A stretch of DNA of 21,146 nucleotides from a virus. This document shows, in pieces, positions 16,225 through 21,146 of this stretch (positions within the stretch are counted from its first letter, which is position 1; every line of letters begins with the position of its first letter). The notes beneath the pieces are model-generated. The model searched no databases and had not been told where the DNA came from. It was given only the letters and a program-made list of their open reading frames with translations. Where the stretch lies: positions 1-21,146 of the IMG/VR virus record IMGVR_UViG_3300043787_000002; one strand, written 5' to 3'. The position numbers were made by a program, and so were the translations under genes.

Positions 16225-17139
16225 TTACTGCGTCGGGAACGAGCCCCAGATAGCTCTAAAGTCGAAGTACCCAAAAGAGTACCTCTCGTAACCTTTGACC
16301 AGCAAGTTATCTGAAGTAAAGTCCACCTGCATATCAAGTTCGAAGGCTACACGCTGCAAGTACAGCAAGCCTTCCTGATCCGTCATTACAAACCATGCGG
16401 TCGGCGATGTTAGATAGTCATGTACAAGATGACCATCAGGGATGCCGCCTGAAGTCTCAGGGATGGCGTTGACGTCGTTATCATTTGTTCCGGGGCGTAA
16501 AACGGTCCGGAGGAGCCGGATCGCTATTGGCTCAAGCGCGATCGGGACGACAAGCTTTCTTGCGCGGGCCTGCATACGGAGGCCTGCATTGTCTCGGAAC
16601 GAGCCGCGAATCGAGGCCTGCGCGTTGAGGAGCGAGGCCTCGTTGAGATCCATATCGATGGCGAAGCGGTTCGGAACGACGCCAGTATCGATTGGATGAT
16701 TCAAAGAACAGAGCGGCTGCTGATCCCCAAGAATGGTAGGATCGTAGACCGTCGCCATGTTTAATGGGTAGGCCCCATAGATTTCCTTGGTCTGATTGAA
16801 AGACTTCTGTAGTCCAAGGTTACTTGGTTGCCATTGCCTCTTGTACAAATTATCGTCGATCATCTTTCTGGTGAAAGCATAACCGAGGCCAATTTCTTTG
16901 TGGTACTGATTATAGACATAACGCTCGCCAGCTTGATTGTCGAACGTAGTCGGCCCGCCCTCGTTCTTCAGGGCTGCAAGCCCCAAATACCTCATCGATG
17001 CTGTGCGCTCGACGGACATATAGGACTTATCGACCTTATAGATCTTGGGATAGATCCGGTCGATGTCCTTATACTGTCCGGCCACCTTGCGGAGGCCGGG
17101 GAACAGCAGGTCATAAGCCTGGGCGACCGAGACGGCCAT
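16225..17139 (-). CDS. Major capsid protein (HK97-fold, Mu gpT-like)
   Basis: The start ATG 17139 has GAGGAGG eight bases upstream. The 304 residues match the Mu gpT-like major head subunit pattern from end to end. They include LFPGLRKVAGQYKDIDRIYP at the N-terminus, GLGYAFTRKMIDDNLYKRQ, the TKEIYGAYPLNMA segment, CSLNHPIDTG, MDLNEASLLNAQASIRGSFRDNAGLRM, a VVPIALEPIAIRLLRTVLRPGTNDNDVNAIPE region in three adjoining parts, and a C-terminal ERYSFGYFDFRAIWGS. About 300 residues is the usual length. The product forms the icosahedral shell, assembled on the scaffold gene product. By hand count GC over 16261-17100 is about 52%, well below its neighbours, and AGA, AGG, TTG and TCA codons appear, so the gene may have been exchanged from another phage. 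Confidence 0.93.
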   Translation of the reverse strand: MAVSVAQAYDLLFPGLRKVAGQYKDIDRIYPKIYKVDKSYMSVERTASMRYLGLAALKNEGGPTTFDNQAGERYVYNQYHKEIGLGYAFTRKMIDDNLYKRQWQPSNLGLQKSFNQTKEIYGAYPLNMATVYDPTILGDQQPLCSLNHPIDTGVVPNRFAIDMDLNEASLLNAQASIRGSFRDNAGLRMQARARKLVVPIALEPIAIRLLRTVLRPGTNDNDVNAIPETSGGIPDGHLVHDYLTSPTAWFVMTDQEGLLYLQRVAFELDMQVDFTSDNLLVKGYERYSFGYFDFRAIWGSFPTQ

Positions 17140-17147
17140 TTGTCAGT

Positions 17148-17154
17148 CCTCCTC
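17148..17154 (-). promoter_or_regulatory. Strong Shine-Dalgarno of the major capsid gene
   Basis: GAGGAGG overlaps the TGA of the preceding decoration-like gene and sits eight bases before ATG 17139. It is among the best ribosome binding sites in the window, as expected for the most abundant virion protein. Confidence 0.85.
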
Positions 17155-17752
17155 AGATGCCCGTCAGGGACTTAAAGTCCTGATTGTTGAAGGTGACGTA
17201 AGCCCAGTTGAACGGGCTCGTGACGTCGGTCCCAATGGCTCCCGGCGGGTCGCGGACAAGGTCGATGATGCGCCAGGGGAAGGTCGGGGTGACCGCTGGC
17301 GGGGTGACGGCCACGTCGAGCGTCGCGCCGGAGCGGCCGGTCTGCGTATTGCCCGCGCCGATCGCGAATTGCGCGTTCATGCCAATCATCGCGAGCGTGA
17401 TCTGGCCGTTACCCTGAACTCTGAAGACGGTTAACGGGTCGTCGATGACTTTCGCATGGACATCGAAGCCGGTGCCGGAAAGGACAGCGTCGTTACCGGG
17501 CCACCACGGGCTGGCGATCCACTTCTTCTGCGCGATCGACATATACTCGCAGCCGATAAAGATACCGGCAATCTGCGTCGTGCCGGGGGACGCCTGGGCG
17601 ACGTAGCCGGTCGAGAGCTGAACGATCGGATCGTTCGTGAAAATTGGGGTTGGGTTGCTCGCCGAGATCCAGCGGCGGCTCATCTGATAATTGACAGCGG
17701 CGCCGAGGCGGTGGCTGTCAGCGAAGCCGAAAGGCGCGTTGGGGTTGGGCAT
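17153..17752 (-). CDS. Head decoration-like structural protein
   Basis: The 199-residue protein starts at ATG 17752 after a 114-base leader with predicted hairpins. It begins PNPNAPFGFADSHRLGAAVNYQMSRRWISASN and continues with IFTNDPIVQLSTGYV, GIFIGCEYMSIAQKKWIASPWWPG and FDVHAKVIDDPLTVFRVQGNG. I associate this pattern (NAPFGF.., GIF.G..Y.....W...WPG, ViddP...F.VQ) with structural proteins next to Mu gpT-like capsid genes in unnamed podoviruses. No catalytic motif is present. It probably coats the head or stabilises capsomers, and it is translated from the same message as the capsid gene. The decoration role comes from position and pattern only. Confidence 0.75.
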   Translation of the reverse strand: MPNPNAPFGFADSHRLGAAVNYQMSRRWISASNPTPIFTNDPIVQLSTGYVAQASPGTTQIAGIFIGCEYMSIAQKKWIASPWWPGNDAVLSGTGFDVHAKVIDDPLTVFRVQGNGQITLAMIGMNAQFAIGAGNTQTGRSGATLDVAVTPPAVTPTFPWRIIDLVRDPPGAIGTDVTSPFNWAYVTFNNQDFKSLTGI

Positions 17753-17769
17753 GGTGATGACGATCCCTT

Positions 17770-17857
17770 CCGCAAGAGCGGGGTTTTAGGGTTCGTCTCA
17801 CCGAGCGCCGGACGAGACATTCAGTCGTTCAAGCGAGAGCACGAGCGCCGCACTCTC
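17770..17857 (-). other. Three consecutive hairpins in the leader of the decoration/capsid genes
   Basis: On the minus strand the gap 17866-17753 folds locally three times: GAGAGTGC / GTGCTCTC (17857-17835, eight pairs including two G-U), GTCTC..CCG / CGG.GAGAC (17818-17795) and CCGC-TCTT-GCGG (17781-17770). The last one abuts the GGAAGGG before ATG 17752. None has a T-tract, so these are not intrinsic terminators. They may stabilise or process the capsid message. I found no convincing promoter here. Confidence 0.4.
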
Positions 17858-17866
17858 ACCTACCGC

Positions 17867-18427
17867 CTAGTCGGGAACGCCAATGGGGCCGACGGTGGAC
17901 CCCACCCGAGGTTGCGTTTTACGATGCGCGTCGCGAGGCGCTGTTCCGGCTGGCGCCTCAACTAACTTTGCTTCGCTGTTCCGCACCTGATCGGTGGCTT
18001 TGAGTTTCTCGCGCAATCTTCGCCGATCTGTCAACTCCTTCGGTCTCTCCATCAACATCAGACCGTCGATAATTATGGTCTCATCTTGGTAGTCCGGGTA
18101 CAGCAACTCCCGGTGGCGATTGGCCGGAACGGGCGCCCAGCCGGTTCGGAGCAGCTGCGTCGAATAGTGCGGGAACTGCTTGCCGAAAACCGTGTGCGTC
18201 TTCCACTCATACGTCCAGCCCGGAGGTGATTCGGCGTAAAAGCGATCGAGGTAGACATCGCTGTCCTCGTCGTCCATGTCGCCGTACTGGGCCCGCAGCT
18301 CGGAAATCCTAATCCGCGCACGCTCGGCGTGGTCGACGTAGCCAGGGCGCGCCTCGTCCTCAGTGCGAAAGCCTGGACGCCCATTGCGTGCGCCCATGAA
18401 GCCTTCTTCGCCTTGGAAATCGGTCAT
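17867..18427 (-). CDS. Conserved phage protein downstream of scaffold, function unknown
   Basis: The 186-residue product starts at ATG 18427, overlapping the scaffold stop as ATGA. Around residues 67-113 it has SPPGWTYEWKTHTVFGKQFPHY and then LLRTGWAPVPANRHRELL, and near 126-142 GLMLMERPKELTDRRRL. The 'GW.Y.W...V.G......GW.PVPA.RH...LMERP..L' order is one I have seen in unannotated proteins placed between scaffold and capsid genes of other phages. The C-terminus is basic and probably disordered. There is no signal peptide or catalytic motif. A head assembly role is the simplest guess from position. Confidence 0.75.
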   Translation of the reverse strand: MTDFQGEEGFMGARNGRPGFRTEDEARPGYVDHAERARIRISELRAQYGDMDDEDSDVYLDRFYAESPPGWTYEWKTHTVFGKQFPHYSTQLLRTGWAPVPANRHRELLYPDYQDETIIIDGLMLMERPKELTDRRRLREKLKATDQVRNSEAKLVEAPAGTAPRDAHRKTQPRVGSTVGPIGVPD

Positions 18428-19488
18428 GACCGGGCTCCCAGAAGCTTGCCGCGCCCCTGCGCGTCGACCATCTCGGCCGCATACTCCTCGTCAGTCATGC
18501 CAAGGACGTCTCGGGCGTGCTCGCGCTGGCGGGCGGTGAGCGCGACGGCTGTGCCGCGCGTTCGGCCGGTGCGCAGATTGGGCGCTTCGGCGCGAGCTGG
18601 CGCGGCCATCCGGCTCTGGTTCAGCTGGCGCTGGCCCTGGCGGGTCTGTGTCATCTGGGGTGCGTCTCCCACTTCAAGAATTTCCTCGATTTTGTCGAAG
18701 TAGGCGTCGGTTTCGGGAATGAGTTTGAACTTGTTCACGGCGATGCGGTGCGCGCCGTCGATCCCATCGATCGCCGCCTGATCTCTGACTTGCTCGGGGT
18801 GGGACCTGATCCACGCCGCGCTCTTCGGGAAGCCCGTCCCATCGAGGTGACCGGATAGCCTTTGGACGTTCGCCTGCATCATCTGTGCAGGGTCCACGTA
18901 TTGCTGCCGCTGCGGTTGCGGCGCCTGCCTGGGCTGCGGCTGCGGCTGCTGTTGCGCCTCGGCGACGACGCCCTCGCGCATTTCCATCAGGCGTAACAAA
19001 TTGGCTCGCGCGTCCGAAATAAGAATCTGGGCGTCGGCGGCGCCCTTGTTGTCACCGCGTTCGAGCGCGCCCTGGAAGAAGGCGCGGGCCTGTTCGGAAT
19101 CGCGCTTCGCCGCCTCGATCGCCTGATCGACCATCTGCACATTCGACTGCGTGAGACCGCGCTCGGCGTGGACGCGCGCCAGATGCTCGTTTCGCGCCAC
19201 TTCGGCCGCGCGATTCGTCATCGCCATCTGGTTAGAGAGCTGGCGCTTCAGCTCAAGGACGCCTTCGTCCTCTGGAGCGGGCTCCGGCGAGGCGCGCATC
19301 GGCAGATCGTCCTCGACCGCCTTTGGCTCCGGCTTTTTGTCGCCCTTGCGGACCGGCTCGCCGCCGATAACGATGGTTTTCGGCTCTAACCGCTCCTCCG
19401 GCCTCAGATCGTCGTCGGGCTCATCGAGAAGCGCGCCGAAATGCGTCGCCTGCTCGGGGTCTTCCAGTTCGCTGCTTACTCTCGCCAT
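18424..19488 (-). CDS. Putative capsid scaffolding protein
   Basis: ATG 19488 lies one base after the upstream stop. The 354 residues are mostly charged helix. An acidic N-terminus (SSELEDPEQATHFGALLDEPDDDLRPEERLEP) leads into a long coiled-coil stretch (about residues 77-175). A Gln/Pro-rich linker follows (about 178-205, QQQPQPQPRQAPQPQRQQ). The helical end contains SAAWIRSHPEQVRDQ, then LIPETDAYFDKIEEILEVGD, and LTARQREHARDVLGMTDEEYAAEM. The 'AWI..HPE...D' and 'YFDKIE' pieces recur, as I recall, in scaffold-like proteins before phage capsid genes. Scaffolds are helical, elongated and coded just upstream of the major capsid protein, as here. No protease motif is visible. It would guide shell assembly and leave before DNA packaging. 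Confidence 0.75.
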   Translation of the reverse strand: MARVSSELEDPEQATHFGALLDEPDDDLRPEERLEPKTIVIGGEPVRKGDKKPEPKAVEDDLPMRASPEPAPEDEGVLELKRQLSNQMAMTNRAAEVARNEHLARVHAERGLTQSNVQMVDQAIEAAKRDSEQARAFFQGALERGDNKGAADAQILISDARANLLRLMEMREGVVAEAQQQPQPQPRQAPQPQRQQYVDPAQMMQANVQRLSGHLDGTGFPKSAAWIRSHPEQVRDQAAIDGIDGAHRIAVNKFKLIPETDAYFDKIEEILEVGDAPQMTQTRQGQRQLNQSRMAAPARAEAPNLRTGRTRGTAVALTARQREHARDVLGMTDEEYAAEMVDAQGRGKLLGARS

Positions 19489-19489
19489 G

Positions 19490-19957
19490 TCAGAACCATG
19501 CGTCCGGGTGATCGATTTTGCCTCGGATGTAGACGTCAGCGATGAATCGGACCTCGCGCGAGCCGATCATGCCCTTGAGGCCGTCCGAGGACCGGTAGAC
19601 CACCCAATCACCGGGCTCGACGTTCTGGTCGTAGAATTTGACGGGACCGTCATCGACGAAGGCGCGCGGCCCCTTCTTCAAGACCATGCCGACCTTGCCC
19701 TGGTAGCGATCCTCGTCGACCGCTTCCTCGGCGATCTCCAGGCCGCTGGCGGTGCGCGTCGCAGGCCGGATGTAGGTCGCGATGAGCACCTGTTGATTGA
19801 ATGGCTCGACCTTTTCGAGATCGTCGCCGCAAGTGTTCCAGATAACCTCGCGGGGGTCTTCAAGATGAAGCGTGACGATGCGATGATGCTGCGGCAAGTG
19901 GTCCTCTTCCTTGATCGTCTTCCTCGTTGTCGATTTGCTCGATCCATTCGAGGACAT
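19490..19957 (-). CDS. GroES-like co-chaperonin (Cpn10-type)
   Basis: The core from about residue 50 to 145 reads VEPFNQQVLIATYIRPATRTASGLEI, EDRYQGKVGMVLKKGPRAF and VEPGDWVVYRSSDG. This follows the GroES order of a first strand, a mobile loop (ATRTASGLEI in place of KSAGGIVL), a 'GxVxxVGxG' strand and a 'GDxVxxxxxxG' strand. GroES caps GroEL; T4 gp31 is a phage version needed for capsid folding. ATG 19957 gives 155 residues and a 98-base overlap with the upstream gene. TTG 19897, five bases after AAGGAAGAGG, would give 135 residues and a 38-base overlap; it may be the true start. Position just before scaffold and capsid genes fits a capsid-folding job, which is inferred. Confidence 0.8.
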   Translation of the reverse strand: MSSNGSSKSTTRKTIKEEDHLPQHHRIVTLHLEDPREVIWNTCGDDLEKVEPFNQQVLIATYIRPATRTASGLEIAEEAVDEDRYQGKVGMVLKKGPRAFVDDGPVKFYDQNVEPGDWVVYRSSDGLKGMIGSREVRFIADVYIRGKIDHPDAWF

Positions 19958-20105
19958 GGCCGAGCGCTTCCAGATATCCGGCGCGCTTTTTGTAGTCGGG
20001 GAAGTCAGCCGCCGCGCCGTTGATCAGCGGGCGCAGCATTTCCTTCTGCTTGGCCTCGATGCGCTCGGTCAGCTTCTTGGCGACGAAGATCGACATCGCG
20101 TCCAT
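19860..20105 (-). CDS. Small helical phage protein, function unknown
   Basis: The 81-residue product starts at ATG 20105, sharing one base with the upstream stop (TGATG). It is helical: SIFVAKKLTERIEAKQKEMLRPLINGAAADFPDYKKRAGYLEALGHVLEWIEQIDNEE, followed by a low-complexity tail. The 'L..G.A.DF..YK...GYLEAL..VL.WIE' pattern recalls small unannotated proteins found near portal genes in other phages. The last third overlaps the start of the GroES-like gene in another frame, and that C-terminal tail (GRGPLAAASSHRHASS) looks like read-through rather than a folded domain. No function can be assigned. Confidence 0.7.
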   Translation of the reverse strand: MDAMSIFVAKKLTERIEAKQKEMLRPLINGAAADFPDYKKRAGYLEALGHVLEWIEQIDNEEDDQGRGPLAAASSHRHASS

Positions 20106-20341
20106 CAGGGGCTGATCCTCGTCTCGCCGTCACCGAGGAAGTAACCGGGCCTCTCGGCGGGCTCCTCCATGACGGAGTGATAGAGCCCAATCCCGATCTC
20201 TTTCACGCCGCAGTCTTCGCTCTCGGTGAACATCGCGACGACCGTCTCGTTCGGCCGCGCGATGACGCCCGCCGCGACGAATTTCGGATTGTCGTCGCAG
20301 AGCGCCGCGAACTCACGGAATCGATCGCCCAGCTCGGTCAT
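20105..20341 (-). CDS. Small phage protein (78 aa), function unknown
   Basis: ATG 20341 overlaps the stop of the Acb2/Tad1-like gene as ATGA; longer readings in this frame lie inside that gene. The 78 residues read as a compact alpha/beta protein: LGDRFREFAALCDDNPKF, then VAAGVIARPNETVVAMFTE, then VKEIGIGLYHSVMEEP and a short tail. I recognise no family. It is translationally coupled to the immune-evasion candidate upstream, so a related counter-defence role is possible, but nothing in the sequence itself shows that. Confidence 0.7.
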   Translation of the reverse strand: MTELGDRFREFAALCDDNPKFVAAGVIARPNETVVAMFTESEDCGVKEIGIGLYHSVMEEPAERPGYFLGDGETRISP

Positions 20342-20637
20342 TTCGTGAGCCCTTTGACCGCCCACATTACGGCTTCCTCCACCTTCGTCTTGGCGAGCGA
20401 GGCTTCGCGCCCTTGCGGCACGCAAACCTCGATCGCGGCGAGGAACTCGACCCCGAGATCCTTGATGGCGACCATGTTTTTCTTCTCAGCATCGGAGAGC
20501 ACGCGGTACTGGTGGCGCACGTCGTTGTTGACGACCCGCTCGTCGCTCTCGCTGGCGACATTCGCGGTCGACAACGTCCTGCCCGCAGCCTCACCCGTCG
20601 CCCCGATCGGAACTCCCCGCACCTGTTCTGCGCTCAT
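20338..20637 (-). CDS. Acb2/Tad1-like hairpin protein, probable cyclic-nucleotide sponge (anti-CBASS or anti-Thoeris)
   Basis: The 99-residue protein starts at ATG 20637, overlapping the upstream stop as ATGA. After about 38 probably flexible residues it has NNDVRHQYRVLSDAEKKNMVAIKDLGVEFLAAIE, a short turn, and REASLAKTKVEEAVMWAVKGLT. This is a two-helix hairpin with the 'YR.L...E...M..IK..G' and 'A.TK.EEAVMWAVK.(I/L)T' signatures that I associate with the Acb2/Tad1 family. Acb2 forms hexamers that sequester the cyclic di- and trinucleotides used by CBASS; Tad1 sequesters Thoeris signals. As I recall, Acb2 needs Tyr11 and Lys26 for cyclic dinucleotides. Here Tyr44 and Lys59 have the same 15-residue spacing. 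The extra N-terminus is unusual compared with the roughly 90-residue family. The ligand cannot be predicted. Confidence 0.72.
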   Translation of the reverse strand: MSAEQVRGVPIGATGEAAGRTLSTANVASESDERVVNNDVRHQYRVLSDAEKKNMVAIKDLGVEFLAAIEVCVPQGREASLAKTKVEEAVMWAVKGLTK

Positions 20638-21146
20638 TCGGACAACATCACCTTCCCGTGGCCCTGGCGCTTGGTCTTCTCCATCCGGCCTCGGCCGGAG
20701 CCCGCGCCGAACTTCTCGGAGATCCGCCCGCCGTGTGCGCGCCCCATGCCTGGAGGCGGCATTCCAGGCGGCATGCCACCCGGAGGCGGCATGGGCGGCC
20801 TCGGCGGCGGGGGCGGCATGCCAGCGCCTGGAGGCATCCCCGGAGGCATGCCGCCCGGAGGCATGCCCTGCGGCGGCGGCGGAGGTGGCGGGGGCGGCAC
20901 CATCGGGTGTGGCATGATGGGGGGCGGCGGCGGCTGTTGCTGGCCCTTGTCGCCGCCCACGATGACGTTGACGACGGTCTTCCCTTTGGCGCCCTTCGCC
21001 TTGCCGCCGCGTGCGAGATTGGTTCGGCCGCCCTTGGCGCGCCCCAGGCCCGGTAGGCCAGGGAGCTGCCCGCCTGGAGGCGGCGCGAGCACGCCTGGGG
21101 GCGTTGTCTGCGGTGGAGGGCCGCCCAGGCCGCCGCCGAGCTGCTT
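20634..21146 (-). CDS. Pro/Gly/Met-rich protein, 5' end beyond window
   Basis: The frame is open from 21146 to the TGA at 20634, giving 170 residues without a required start; a GTG at 21092 is in frame, but upstream codons (KQLGGGLGGPPPQTTPPG) continue the same composition, so the true start is probably outside. The protein has a basic stretch (GRAKGGRTNLARGGKAKGAKGK), a hydrophobic VVNVIVGG strand, a long polyproline and MPPG-repeat region, and a basic end, AHGGRISEKFGAGSGRGRMEKTK. I recognise no family. It could be a disordered C-terminal tail of a larger structural protein such as the portal, or a separate small protein. The window does not decide between these. Confidence 0.65.
   Translation of the reverse strand, partial: KQLGGGLGGPPPQTTPPGVLAPPPGGQLPGLPGLGRAKGGRTNLARGGKAKGAKGKTVVNVIVGGDKGQQQPPPPPIMPHPMVPPPPPPPPPQGMPPGGMPPGMPPGAGMPPPPPRPPMPPPGGMPPGMPPPGMGRAHGGRISEKFGAGSGRGRMEKTKRQGHGKVMLSE
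20745..20935 (-). repeat. Low-complexity repeats encoding MPPG and polyproline
   Basis: Imperfect GC-rich repeats encode PPPPPPPPP, GGMPPGMPPG and PPMPPPGGMPPGMPPPG inside the Pro-rich protein. The repeat is in frame throughout. Such sequence is likely to be disordered and prone to slippage. Confidence 0.8.

Noticed and set aside
17795-17818. Hairpin considered as an intrinsic terminator before the capsid genes
   Set aside because: No T-tract follows it on either strand, so it is kept only as leader structure.
1-21146. tRNA genes, integrase, attachment sites, insertion sequences
   Set aside because: I saw no cloverleaf, no recombinase or transposase motif and no terminal inverted repeats; all sizeable frames are accounted for by phage genes or their shadows.

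Overview
This window is a block of late structural genes from a tailed bacteriophage (free phage or prophage). All 21 genes I accept lie on the minus strand, so transcription runs from high to low coordinates. The DNA is GC-rich (roughly 60-68% in most lines), which suggests a phage of a high-GC proteobacterial host; I cannot name the host. There is no integrase, terminase, lysis or replication gene here, so lytic or temperate lifestyle cannot be decided. The adaptor plus nozzle proteins at the low-coordinate end, and the lack of a tape measure, sheath or baseplate, point to a short-tailed (podovirus-like) particle.

In order of transcription: (1) 21146-19490 carries the C-terminal end of a Pro/Gly/Met-rich protein, three small proteins and a GroES-like co-chaperonin. 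One of the small proteins (20338-20637) resembles the Acb2/Tad1 cyclic-nucleotide sponges that block CBASS and Thoeris immunity. (2) 19488-15013 is the head module: a scaffold-like protein, a conserved unknown, a decoration-like protein, the major capsid protein and a Gly/Ala-rich putative structural protein. (3) 14999-14607 encodes a small basic Gly/Lys-rich protein. It is followed by a folded intergenic RNA candidate and a clear intrinsic terminator (14502-14529). (4) 14490-11728 holds two tandem paralogs, a tail-tubular-A-like protein, an exported glycosidase-like protein with a signal peptide, and a zinc-ribbon protein. (5) 11724-3347 is a receptor-binding array. It has three consecutive collagen-like tail fibres, each ending in an S74 intramolecular chaperone domain, with a small cupin-like protein between the first two. 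A tail-collar fibre with five perfectly spaced HxH motifs ends the array. (6) 3345-1 encodes a coiled-coil protein, an SU10-type head-tail adaptor and the nozzle protein, which runs off the window.

The genes are packed tightly, and most junctions are ATGA, GTGA or TGATG overlaps, which implies translational coupling. Only two gaps exceed 100 bases (14491-14606 and 17753-17866), and both contain predicted RNA structure. The scaffold, decoration and capsid proteins would build the head, perhaps with the GroES-like protein helping the host chaperonin. The adaptor and nozzle would close the portal and carry the fibres. The Acb2/Tad1-like protein would protect the infection from nucleotide-signalling defences. 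The features most worth following up are the Acb2/Tad1-like gene, the exported glycosidase, the modular fibre array with a Ser-to-Cys change in one S74 dyad, the structured RNA plus terminator, and the compositionally mosaic capsid gene.
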